DNA from: an uncultured Acetatifactor sp.
Lineage (GTDB): Bacteria; Bacillota; Clostridia; Lachnospirales; Lachnospiraceae
Direction: 5' to 3'
NCBI GenBank assembly: GCA_910578815.1
Contig: CAJTSE010000033.1
Location: 1-19,712 of the forward strand
Length of the DNA stretch: 19,712 bases
Shown: positions 1 to 7,206 of the stretch, in pieces
Numbering within the stretch: the stretch's first letter is position 1
How the letters are laid out: every line of letters starts with the position of its first letter
Program-made: the position numbers and the translations under genes
Notes under the pieces: model-generated
What the model was told of the DNA's origin: nothing
The model's database searches: none
What the model saw: only the letters and a program-made list of their open reading frames with translations

Positions 1-55
1 GAACCCGTGTTACCGCCGTGAAAGGGCGATGTCTTAACCGCTTGACCATGGAGCC
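1..55 (-). tRNA. tRNA-Glu (anticodon TTC), 3' part cut by window edge
   Basis: On the minus strand the sequence starts GGCTCCATGG at 55 and shows a 7-base acceptor strand, a D arm with AAGCGGTTA, and an anticodon stem ATCGCC/GGCGGT around the loop CTTTCAC, which gives anticodon TTC (glutamate). It runs into the GGGTTC of the T arm at the window edge. The rest of the T arm and the 3' acceptor strand lie outside the window. The layout matches bacterial tRNA-Glu closely. An adjacent promoter lies at 108-136, so it need not depend on the sugar operon upstream. Confidence 0.93.
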
Positions 56-107
56 GCGCTATTTGCCTTTTCCCGGTTGTAAAAACTTCCTGTTCCAGAC
101 CTCAATC

Positions 108-136
108 ATTCTATCATACACTTAGCGGATATGCAA
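108..136 (-). promoter_or_regulatory. Promoter for tRNA-Glu (extended -10)
   Basis: On the minus strand TTGCAT (136-131) and TAGAAT (113-108) are separated by exactly 17 bases. A TG one base before the -10 hexamer makes it an extended -10, which can compensate for the weak -35. Transcription would start near 101, leaving a leader of about 45 bases before the tRNA 5' end at 55. This interval (56-206) contains no supportable gene. Confidence 0.6.
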
Positions 137-194
137 GTACTTTTTTTACCTGTATTGAAAGCGCCCGCCATTTCCGACAGGATCGGGGTTAAAG

Positions 195-222
195 AGGGTT
201 TGCAAATTACTTTGCAAACCCT
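195..222 (-). terminator. Hairpin at the end of the sugar operon, enclosing the last stop codon
   Basis: A perfect 12-bp inverted repeat (195-206 with 211-222) surrounds a 4-base loop, TTAC on the plus strand. The TAA stop of the last ATPase gene (207-209) lies inside the loop. The minus-strand transcript then reads CTCTTTAACC, so the U tract is short. It could be a weak intrinsic terminator or a 3'-end stabilising hairpin. It separates the sugar operon from the tRNA promoter. Confidence 0.6.
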
Positions 223-1316
223 TTCAGCCGGATCCGTTTCTCTGTCTGCTTGTCAAAGAGATACACGTTTTCATAAGGAATCGCAAATGTTAGTTTTGTA
301 TCTATCTCAGGAGATTCATGAGGTTCTACTTTCAAGATTGTCTTGATACCGTGAATGTCCACATAAACATTGGTATTGTCCCCCAAAAGCTCCGTTAGCT
401 CGACTGCACAGGAAAGCTTATAAGCATTTTCCAAATCCTCGCTGCCCGCTAGCCTGATCGCTTCCGGACGGAAGCCCAAAACCAGCTCCTTACCCTCATA
501 CTTTTTCAGAACATCCTTATCCGCAATGGCTCCAAGATCAACAACGTTGCCTTTTATATCAAGCTTTCCGCCTTTTAACGTCGAATGGATAAAATTCATG
601 GGAGGCTCTCCGATAAAGCCCGCTACAAACATATTCACCGGATTAAAATACAAATCATAAGGAGTTCCTACCTGCTGAATATACCCCTCCTTCATGACCA
701 CAATCCTGTCAGCCATGGTCATGGCCTCTGTCTGGTCATGTGTTACATAGATGGTGGTAGCGCCCGTTTCACGGTGAATCTGTGTAATCTCGGAACGCAT
801 GGTAACCCTCTGCTTGGCATCCAGATTGGACAGCGGCTCGTCCATAAGGAAAATATCTACCTTGCGGATAATAGCACGCCCAACTGCCACCCTCTGCCTC
901 TGTCCGCCAGAAAGCGCTCTCGGCTTTCTGTCAAGATAATCCGTCAGTCCCAGGATCCCAGCAGTCTTTTTCACCTTCTGTTCAATCACGTCTTCATCTA
1001 CCCCTTGAAGCGTCAGTCCGAATGCCAGATTGTCGTAAACCGACATATGGGGATAGAGCGCGTAGCTCTGAAATACCATTGCCACACCACGCTCACGGGG
1101 ACCTTTTTCATTGGCCCTGACTCCGTCAATCAGGAAATCGCCCTTGCTGATGTTTTCAAGCCCTGCAATCATACGCAGCGTTGTGGACTTTCCACAGCCG
1201 GAGGATCCCACGAATACAATAAACTCACCCTTCTCGATCTCCAGGTTAAAGTCATGAACCGCGTGAAATCCATTCGGATAAATTTTGTTAATTCCTCTCA
1301 AAGTTAAATATGCCAT
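207..1316 (-). CDS. ABC sugar importer ATPase, MsmK/UgpC/MalK type (second copy in operon)
   Basis: This 369-residue protein is a cytoplasmic ATPase that would power carbohydrate import. Visible motifs are Walker A GSSGCGKST (37-45), Q-loop Gln83, signature LSGGQ (135-139), Walker B ending in Asp159-Glu160, and the switch His193 in THDQTEA. A C-terminal half of about 130 residues fits the TOBE/regulatory domain of this family, and the length is normal. I chose the ATG at 1316 over a GTG at 1331 because GGGAG lies 8 bases before it and the protein then starts MAYLTL, as in relatives. It is the last gene of the operon, 35 bases after the AEC carrier. In Bacillus one such ATPase (MsmX) serves several importers, so this copy may act on other transporters as well. 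The substrate cannot be read from the sequence. Confidence 0.93.
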   Translation of the reverse strand: MAYLTLRGINKIYPNGFHAVHDFNLEIEKGEFIVFVGSSGCGKSTTLRMIAGLENISKGDFLIDGVRANEKGPRERGVAMVFQSYALYPHMSVYDNLAFGLTLQGVDEDVIEQKVKKTAGILGLTDYLDRKPRALSGGQRQRVAVGRAIIRKVDIFLMDEPLSNLDAKQRVTMRSEITQIHRETGATTIYVTHDQTEAMTMADRIVVMKEGYIQQVGTPYDLYFNPVNMFVAGFIGEPPMNFIHSTLKGGKLDIKGNVVDLGAIADKDVLKKYEGKELVLGFRPEAIRLAGSEDLENAYKLSCAVELTELLGDNTNVYVDIHGIKTILKVEPHESPEIDTKLTFAIPYENVYLFDKQTEKRIRLKGFAK

Positions 1317-1351
1317 AACTTTTGCTCCCACTTTTCCTTAATAGTTTCTAT

Positions 1352-2356
1352 TTAAAAAATTCCAACGGCCCTAAATATCGTGACATACAGGAAAATCGTC
1401 ACCGTACTGACCAAGCTGGTCCATACCACCAGCTGTCCCGCCAGTTCATCGTCTGCATTCATCTCCTTTGCCATAATGGCACTGGCAACCGCTACCGGCG
1501 TTGCAAAAACACCAATGTATGCAGCAAAATGTTCACCGGAAAGCTCCGGCAAGATGGTTAGATGCAATAAATACGCACCAGACAATCCCAACACGGGAAC
1601 AACCACTGTACGCAGTAATGTACCAAAGATAATTTCCCGCCATAGCCTTGACACAGCCGAAAACTCAAATCTTCCTCCCAGTACCATCAAGGCAAAGGGT
1701 GTACAGACGGACTTGAGATTCTCTAACGCCTTATACAAGAACTGCACATTGCCGATTCTGAAATCAATATTCCAAAGAACCAGCAGCTCCCGCACGCCCA
1801 GAGTTAAAATCCCCAGAAATGTGGCAATAATCAACGGGTTTTTAACAATTCCCAGAAGTATCTTTCTGACATCCACCCGGCCCTTTTGACTGTTACCGTT
1901 GAAAATAGTAAGGGCAATCACACTTAAGACATTAAACAGGGGGACGCAAAATGCTGACATCACTCCTGCCGCGGCCGCACCTGCAGCTCCAAAAAGAGAC
2001 TCCGCAAGAGGCAGGCCAATAATCGCATAGTTGGAGCGGACCATTGCCTGAATCAGCGAACCCCTCTTTGCACTATCCTTTGTAAACGCACAGACCACCA
2101 TAATGGCAAGAAAAAACAATGCAATCACCATTACAACGCCGTACAATACAAACTTGATACTAATGCTCTTTAAGCTCTGTATTCCGTAGATATTATAATA
2201 CAGCAGTGCCGGAATCAATACCCGGAAGGTCAGCCTGTTTCCGGTATCCAAAAACTCCCGGCCGAAAAGCCCCACTTTTTTTAGGAAGTATCCTAAGGCT
2301 ATCATTAATACTATAGGCAAAACGGCATCTGCCGCAAAGACAAATGCGTCAATCAT
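1352..2356 (-). CDS. AEC-family (auxin efflux carrier-like) membrane transporter
   Basis: This 334-residue, very hydrophobic protein has about ten predicted membrane helices. Its N-terminus (VLPIVLMIALGYFLKKVGLF) and the early RLTFRVLIPALLYYNI segment are typical of the Mem_trans/AEC family, and the length is usual. Known bacterial members move organic acids such as malate or malonate, but many have unknown substrates. Its ATG overlaps the stop of the upstream GH4 gene as ATGA (2356-2353), which implies translational coupling and a linked role. I infer that it may import or export an acidic product or co-substrate of the pathway, for example a uronic or organic acid. That role is not shown by the sequence. 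Confidence 0.85.
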   Translation of the reverse strand: MIDAFVFAADAVLPIVLMIALGYFLKKVGLFGREFLDTGNRLTFRVLIPALLYYNIYGIQSLKSISIKFVLYGVVMVIALFFLAIMVVCAFTKDSAKRGSLIQAMVRSNYAIIGLPLAESLFGAAGAAAAGVMSAFCVPLFNVLSVIALTIFNGNSQKGRVDVRKILLGIVKNPLIIATFLGILTLGVRELLVLWNIDFRIGNVQFLYKALENLKSVCTPFALMVLGGRFEFSAVSRLWREIIFGTLLRTVVVPVLGLSGAYLLHLTILPELSGEHFAAYIGVFATPVAVASAIMAKEMNADDELAGQLVVWTSLVSTVTIFLYVTIFRAVGIF

Positions 2357-3756
2357 AATCTAAGTTTATCCAAAGGGAAATAGTCCCTCAAATAATTGTC
2401 GGTGGCCTTAACCATCCGTACAAACAATTCCCTGGCATCGGAAAGAGCAAGGCCCGAACACAGGGGCTGATTTACAAACGCTTCAAATATCTGACGAAAA
2501 TCCCGGTTTTTAATACCGTTATAAGCATTTTCAATATTCTGCGCATTTCTAAGCACAAGCGCATTCACATCTCCAGGGAGGGGCTTTGCCACAATGGGCT
2601 TCACACTGTTACGTGAAAACACACAGTTCGTCTCTACAACTGAACCTGCAGGCATTCCCGCCATCTGCCCCACATTCAGGGTATTTGCATTGGAAACAAT
2701 GGGCGGTATCAGCCCTAAAAGGGCCTTCATCAGCTCCACCACTTCCTCGTCACTCTTAACAACCTTTATTTCTTCCTCACCATCCGCAATACGTTGAGAC
2801 TGATTAATCTTATTGATCCGATCCTGCTTCCGATAACCTACTGTAGTCAGATGATACAGCCAGCTCTCGGCATCTGCCTTATTCTTTAGATACCAGGAAC
2901 GATCCATGAACTCCACAAGATGCCTGTCGCCTGCCGCCGCCAATACTCCAAAGCGCCGGAACAAATCCATTTTCACCTTGTTTCCATAGCGGAATGGATC
3001 CTCTCTGAAATCATCGGGCTCCACTCCCAAATGCTCACAATATCCCTTTTCATAAAATTTTTCAATAAACTCCGGCAGTACCGCTAACATGTCCCTGCCG
3101 TCATAATTTGCCTCAGTAATCCAGGTAAAATGGTTGACTCCGCAGGCATCAATCACCATCTCTCTGCGGACGGGCCTTGGCACACCCAGCACCTCATGAG
3201 CCACACAGCATAAAAACTCCTGGGCATGAAATACCTCATGGCAACAGCCAAAAGCCTTTATTTCCGGAAACACATCATAAAGAGTCTTGGTACAAGCCGT
3301 CATGGGATTGGTAAGATTGATCACCCACGCCTGCGGGCAATGAGCTTTTATTTCTCTGGCAAAGCCCTCGTAAATAGGCACCGTACGCATTGCACGCAGG
3401 ATTCCTCCCGGCCCCACGGTATCGCCCACGGACTGATAAATTCCGTACTCTTCAGGCAGATGGACATCGCTCTCCATCTCGTCAAAGGTTCCCGGCAAAA
3501 TGGAACAAGCTACAAAATCTGCTCCATCCAGCGCTTCACCAATTTCGGTATACACCCTGTAATCCCATTTTGACACGGTTTCGGGGGAGCGGTTGATCAC
3601 CGCACCTATTCTTTGATTTAATTCTGCCGCGGAAACGTCAATATCATAAAGCGCAATTTCTCCGCAAAGCCCATCTGCCAATGCCAGATCCGTCATGAAC
3701 ACTCTGGCCCAGGCCTTGGAGCCGCCGCCCAAATAAGCTATTTTAATTTTTCGCAT
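2353..3756 (-). CDS. Glycoside hydrolase family 4, LplD-like (candidate alpha-galacturonidase)
   Basis: This 467-residue cytoplasmic enzyme belongs to GH4, whose members need NAD+ and a divalent metal such as Mn2+. Visible features are the dinucleotide-binding GGGS loop (10-13), the SVGDTVGPGGILR segment (109-121), NLTNPM (147-152), CCHEVF (171-176) with the probable metal ligand Cys172, VNHFTW (207-212) with the probable metal ligand His209, and AAGDRH (274-279). The CHEV motif and neighbouring blocks resemble Bacillus subtilis LplD, encoded beside lplABC and annotated as an alpha-galacturonidase. The adjoining permeases here are also LplBC-like. It starts 2 bases after the upstream membrane gene, with a GGGGAAG ribosome site. 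GH4 membership is nearly certain. The exact sugar is inferred; alpha-glucuronide or alpha-galactoside activity is possible. Confidence 0.92.
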   Translation of the reverse strand: MRKIKIAYLGGGSKAWARVFMTDLALADGLCGEIALYDIDVSAAELNQRIGAVINRSPETVSKWDYRVYTEIGEALDGADFVACSILPGTFDEMESDVHLPEEYGIYQSVGDTVGPGGILRAMRTVPIYEGFAREIKAHCPQAWVINLTNPMTACTKTLYDVFPEIKAFGCCHEVFHAQEFLCCVAHEVLGVPRPVRREMVIDACGVNHFTWITEANYDGRDMLAVLPEFIEKFYEKGYCEHLGVEPDDFREDPFRYGNKVKMDLFRRFGVLAAAGDRHLVEFMDRSWYLKNKADAESWLYHLTTVGYRKQDRINKINQSQRIADGEEEIKVVKSDEEVVELMKALLGLIPPIVSNANTLNVGQMAGMPAGSVVETNCVFSRNSVKPIVAKPLPGDVNALVLRNAQNIENAYNGIKNRDFRQIFEAFVNQPLCSGLALSDARELFVRMVKATDNYLRDYFPLDKLRL

Positions 3757-3758
3757 AA

Positions 3759-4385
3759 TTACTTCCCCGATACCTTTGCATTTGCGTCATAAAAAACCTT
3801 TATAATCGTATTTTTAATTGTAACAAACAACATATCAAATCCGGTAAACAAAAGACCAAACAAAATCGGTTCTACCGGCACGGCTACCGTCTGCGCAGTC
3901 TCTACATCACCTACCAGCAGGGTGTTGATGACGTTGTAGGCCCAGATAATACAATACAACAGCACGCCGGCGTAAATGACATTTAAAAATATGGTCCAGA
4001 ACTTCCGAAAGGGAATCAGCATCCATTTGTCGGCGGAGCCCTTCTGCGACTCAAAATAATGCAGCAGGTTGTTTACCAGCAAATCCATGGACAATCCCAG
4101 CCCCACCGCCAGTACAAACATCAAATCCAGCCCCGAAATATAAGTACCCAGTCCCCAGAGGAAAAAATAGCAGATGGCACCGCTGAACCAAAACTTTACA
4201 AATATCACCTTCAGCCAGGTGGGGATATTCAGCTTCCCTCTGGATTTATATTTCCGGATTTCCGCGTCGGAAACCTCCGGTGCGGATTCCGCGTTTACCA
4301 GCCTGTTCACCGCATCGGTTTTCAAATCATAATAATTCTCGGCAGCCGGCTTCCCGCTCTGCTTATCCTTCTGCTTTCTTGCCAT
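3759..4385 (-). CDS. Four-helix membrane protein of unknown function (fourth of four in the operon)
   Basis: I do not recognise a named family. This 208-residue protein has a charged cytoplasmic-looking N-terminal region of about 55 residues (many Lys, Asp, Glu) and then four predicted membrane helices near 57-82, 86-107, 126-156 and 169-193. A short basic C-terminus follows. There is no signal peptide and no catalytic motif. It sits 7 bases after the preceding membrane gene and 2 bases before the GH4 gene, so co-expression with sugar uptake is very likely. Its own ribosome site is weak, which suggests coupling to the gene before it. I infer an accessory or scaffold role for the importer, but this is not established. 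Confidence 0.8.
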   Translation of the reverse strand: MARKQKDKQSGKPAAENYYDLKTDAVNRLVNAESAPEVSDAEIRKYKSRGKLNIPTWLKVIFVKFWFSGAICYFFLWGLGTYISGLDLMFVLAVGLGLSMDLLVNNLLHYFESQKGSADKWMLIPFRKFWTIFLNVIYAGVLLYCIIWAYNVINTLLVGDVETAQTVAVPVEPILFGLLFTGFDMLFVTIKNTIIKVFYDANAKVSGK

Positions 4386-4392
4386 AAACTAA

Positions 4393-4935
4393 TTATTCAT
4401 CCTCACCGGAAATATCAATCGCACCCATATCTCCATTCCCTTCCACGTCAATGGAGGTATTGATCTTTTTCAACAGCTTTGCATAAATCGGCAGGGTTGC
4501 CAATAGGACGGCACAAACCGCTACCAATATGATATGTGTGGTCACCGTACTCCGGGCTTCGGCAATAAACATGGTATTGTCAGCAATCACTACCGTATTC
4601 TCCGTCCGGGTAAGTGCCTCATTGATCCTGAACAGATACACGCTGTCAACAAACACCAGCAAAGCAAGCATCAGGAACAAGAGTATCAGCATGGGCTTAT
4701 TTGCCTTCTGCCTCTTGGGGAAAGCCCGCAGGAAGCAGACAAACGCCAGAATGGAAAACAGCATGGCCGCAAACTCACACTGCCCCATATTCGGGGTATT
4801 GATTCTGGCCGTGGTATTTGATATGGACGTAAGCCGAAAGGAATAGGCAATAAAGGCCGCCGCCAGCGCCACCAGCGGTATGTTCTGGGGCCTGCGCTTC
4901 AGAGAAACGAAAAACTTACGAATAAATTCCTTCAT
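4393..4935 (-). CDS. Four-helix membrane protein of unknown function (third of four)
   Basis: This 180-residue protein is not assignable to a family I know. Predicted membrane helices lie near 19-35, 52-71, 81-103 and 133-155. A loop of about 30 residues between helices 3 and 4 (104-132) and a loop of about 15 residues between helices 1 and 2 would be on the same side, probably outside. The C-terminus is an acidic tail (about 160-180). The start is well supported: AAAGGAG lies 9 bases before the ATG. It begins 14 bases after the first ATPase gene. In topology it resembles the protein at 6504-7094, including a basic stretch after helix 2 (FPKRQK here, HSRRK there), so the two could be distant paralogs. 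Confidence 0.8.
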   Translation of the reverse strand: MKEFIRKFFVSLKRRPQNIPLVALAAAFIAYSFRLTSISNTTARINTPNMGQCEFAAMLFSILAFVCFLRAFPKRQKANKPMLILLFLMLALLVFVDSVYLFRINEALTRTENTVVIADNTMFIAEARSTVTTHIILVAVCAVLLATLPIYAKLLKKINTSIDVEGNGDMGAIDISGEDE

Positions 4936-4949
4936 CTGATACTTCTCCT

Positions 4950-6005
4950 TTAAATTGCATTAGTGGTTTCCTTATCAAAGAAATGCTTTTTCTTAAAGGA
5001 AACATTCACGGTATCTCCCGCTTTATAACTGCACCACTCGCGGAATTTACAGGTAATCTTATGAGTACCGAGATTACCGCTGACAAGTGTAGTCTGGCCC
5101 AGATTTTCATTGGTAAATACTTTCACCGGAATATTTCCGCCCTGAACAATGTCCTCTGGACGAACACCAAGAACAACCGTCTTATCCTTATATCCCGCAA
5201 GAAGCTCCTTCTCCCGGTCATTCAAATCCAAAACAAAATCGCTGCAGACCGCCCGCCCGTCCTTAATCACCACATCAAATAAATTGATGGGAGGCAGGCC
5301 GATAAAGCTGGCCACAAATATATTTGCAGGAGTATCATACAATTCCAAGGGAGTACCAATCTGCTGGACATGCCCCATGGACATACATACGATCCTGTCC
5401 GCTAATGTAAGCGCCTCTGTCTGGTCATGAGTCACGTAAAGCATGGTAGCCTTCAGACGCTTGTGGAGCAGCAATATTTCACGACGTGTCGCCCCGCGTA
5501 GCTTGGCATCCAGATTGGAAAGCGGCTCATCAAACAGAAATACCTTCGGCGTGCGGACGATGGCACGCCCCATGGCAACCCTCTGACGCTGACCACCGGA
5601 GAGCTGGTTTGGCTTCTTGTTAAGCTGATCTGTAAGATCCAATATTTCTGCAGCCGCCATCACCTTTTGATGGATCACGTTTTTATCTTCTTTTCTCAAC
5701 ATAAGAGAAAATGCCATATTTTCATAAATGGTCATGTGGGCATAAAGGGCATAATCCTGAAACACCATAGCGATGTCTCTGTCCTTGGGCGGCATCTGGG
5801 TCACGTCTCTGCCGTCAATGATCAAATGACCCGCAGAAATGTCTTCCAGGCCTGCCACCATACGCAAAGTCGTGGACTTTCCGCATCCGGAAGGTCCAAC
5901 CAAAACGATCAGCTCCCCGTCCTTCACATCCAGATTGAAATCATATACGGCCTGAACCTTGTTGTCATATATTTTATCAAGATGCTGTAATTTAAGTTCA
6001 CTCAT
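4950..6005 (-). CDS. ABC sugar importer ATPase, MsmK/UgpC/MalK type (first copy in operon)
   Basis: This 351-residue ATPase has Walker A GPSGCGKST (37-45), Q-loop Gln83, LSGGQ (135-139), Walker B Asp159-Glu160, a D-loop SNLDAK, switch His193 in THDQTEA and a C-terminal TOBE-type region. The motif positions match those of the second ATPase at 207-1316, but the sequences clearly differ (for example KVFLFDEP against VDIFLMDEP), so this is not a recent duplication. I placed the start at the ATG at 6005 rather than one at 6032, because AAGGGAG lies 7 bases before it and the protein then begins MSELKLQ. It overlaps the end of the preceding membrane gene by 8 bases and is enclosed by two pairs of unknown four-helix membrane genes. 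Confidence 0.94.
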   Translation of the reverse strand: MSELKLQHLDKIYDNKVQAVYDFNLDVKDGELIVLVGPSGCGKSTTLRMVAGLEDISAGHLIIDGRDVTQMPPKDRDIAMVFQDYALYAHMTIYENMAFSLMLRKEDKNVIHQKVMAAAEILDLTDQLNKKPNQLSGGQRQRVAMGRAIVRTPKVFLFDEPLSNLDAKLRGATRREILLLHKRLKATMLYVTHDQTEALTLADRIVCMSMGHVQQIGTPLELYDTPANIFVASFIGLPPINLFDVVIKDGRAVCSDFVLDLNDREKELLAGYKDKTVVLGVRPEDIVQGGNIPVKVFTNENLGQTTLVSGNLGTHKITCKFREWCSYKAGDTVNVSFKKKHFFDKETTNAI

Positions 6006-6507
6006 GACTTGCTCCCTTTTGCTTTTTTTCAAGTTCAGCCTGATACCTGGTAAGCGTGGTACTCTTACTGATATTGATCACTGCCGCCGCACAGCAAAGC
6101 ACTGCGGAGATAATCAAATAGACACACACACGGGTAAACTGCCCATTCCCCATCACTCTTTGTTCCATCTCGCTCAGTGTAACCGTTGCCCCCTTAGCAG
6201 CTCTGGGCAGAATAAAAATGCGGACAATCTGTCCCAATCCCAGAACCAGCAGAACATAGGAATAATTCATTTTATAACTTTTGACTCCCTCGGAAGAGAG
6301 AAACGCCGCCAGCATAAACAGCAGATTGTACACCACGGAAATGCCTATGATAAGCTTGTAATAATAGTTTCCCACATCGGATTTATAAATACTGACAAAG
6401 TAAAATGCGTTAAAAACAATCGCAAGCAGCGCCAGATTTGCTGACAGCTTGTTCTTGGTAAAGCGCAGACGGTCTTTTTTTATAACGGCATCATTTTCAA
6501 AATTCAT
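5998..6507 (-). CDS. Four-helix membrane protein of unknown function (second of four)
   Basis: This 169-residue protein has predicted helices near 22-41, 51-70, 82-100 and 126-146. Both ends are charged and probably cytoplasmic, and the C-terminal tail (about 149-169) is rich in Lys and Glu. I see no known domain. Its ATG overlaps the previous stop as ATGA (6507-6504), and AAAGGAAG lies 7 bases before the start. Its own end overlaps the ATPase start by 8 bases. This tight chain of membrane protein, membrane protein, ATPase is what one would expect if the products assemble together. That assembly is inference. Confidence 0.8.
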   Translation of the reverse strand: MNFENDAVIKKDRLRFTKNKLSANLALLAIVFNAFYFVSIYKSDVGNYYYKLIIGISVVYNLLFMLAAFLSSEGVKSYKMNYSYVLLVLGLGQIVRIFILPRAAKGATVTLSEMEQRVMGNGQFTRVCVYLIISAVLCCAAAVINISKSTTLTRYQAELEKKQKGASHE

Positions 6508-7094
6508 GCTTTTACTTCCTTTCCGCTGCCAATCAGACGCTTTTCTTCCTTCATCACGTTTAGTTTCAACATCAAATTTACAACCAGAAGCACCGTAGCA
6601 GCCATCAGGATGCCAAATACCACATAACCTGCGTCAAACCAAAAGGTTGACTCTGTATAAAGTGACTTCCACATTTCTGCATGAGCCTTCAGCGCTTCAA
6701 AATCCATCTGTAAAAACTGTGCCTTAAAGGCTGATATTTTCATAACCGCCCAGACTGTGGCTGCTATATTACACACCACACAGAGCGCGGTCGCAAAGAA
6801 ATTCCCGACATAATACTTTCTGCGGGAATGGGTATTCATTAAAAACAAAACCAAGGAAACCAAAATCAGGCCGATCCCCACCCTGGTCAGTTCACTGTTA
6901 AAGGGCTGCATATCATAATAGATCCTGGAACCCTTCACTGTAGTCATCTCCAGATTGGCCGGATCCCTTATAGTTAAATACAAACTGTCATAAAGGTCCG
7001 TCAAAAGGCCCAAAGAATAAATAAATACCAGTGCGGAAGCAGCCAGCACTACATAACATACAATTCGCTGAAATACCATCTGTTTTTTATACAT
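6504..7094 (-). CDS. Four-helix membrane protein of unknown function (first of four)
   Basis: This 196-residue protein has predicted helices near 10-30, 70-87, 98-120 and 152-176, with two sizeable loops (31-69 and 121-151) probably exposed outside. No family is recognised. I moved the start from an upstream ATG at 7118 to the ATG at 7094, because AAGGAAGG lies 6 bases before it; the longer form would put this ribosome site inside the coding region. It follows the solute-binding protein gene after 112 bases that contain two inverted repeats, so it is probably made at lower levels than the binding protein. It forms an ATGA overlap with the next gene. Confidence 0.8.
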   Translation of the reverse strand: MYKKQMVFQRIVCYVVLAASALVFIYSLGLLTDLYDSLYLTIRDPANLEMTTVKGSRIYYDMQPFNSELTRVGIGLILVSLVLFLMNTHSRRKYYVGNFFATALCVVCNIAATVWAVMKISAFKAQFLQMDFEALKAHAEMWKSLYTESTFWFDAGYVVFGILMAATVLLVVNLMLKLNVMKEEKRLIGSGKEVKA

Positions 7095-7114
7095 AAAAAA
7101 CCTTCCTTGATTTT

Positions 7115-7179
7115 GCAATGCCGCGCAAAATCAACCTCACCGGTCAATTCGGATATTAGTTTATTTCGCGCGGCCTTGC
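7115..7179 (-). other. Imperfect inverted repeat downstream of the binding-protein gene
   Basis: GCCGCGC (7120-7126) pairs perfectly with GCGCGGC (7168-7174). Additional pairing continues after one mismatch on each side (GCAA with TTGC outside, AAA with TTT inside). The intervening region is about 41 bases. In the minus-strand transcript this would form a long stem just before the ribosome site of the first small membrane gene. Such elements commonly protect an upstream message or reduce read-through, but its role here is inferred. Confidence 0.5.
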
Positions 7180-7190
7180 TTTTAGTCAAT

Positions 7191-7206
7191 GATCCTCACT
7201 GGGATC
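7191..7206 (-). other. Short hairpin just after the binding-protein stop codon
   Basis: GATCC (7191-7195) and GGATC (7202-7206) form a 5-bp stem with a 6-base loop, directly adjoining the TAA of the binding-protein gene. No clear U tract follows on the minus strand, so it is more likely a message-end structure than a terminator. Confidence 0.35.

Noticed and set aside
585..1307. Plus-strand 240-residue open frame opposite the second ATPase
   Set aside because: It is antisense to a clear ATPase with all motifs, its translation has no family-like pattern, and it has no ribosome site of note.
1317..1331. Upstream GTG start for the second ATPase
   Set aside because: It would place the good ribosome site GGGAG inside the coding region and add MGAKV, unlike relatives that begin near MAYLTL.
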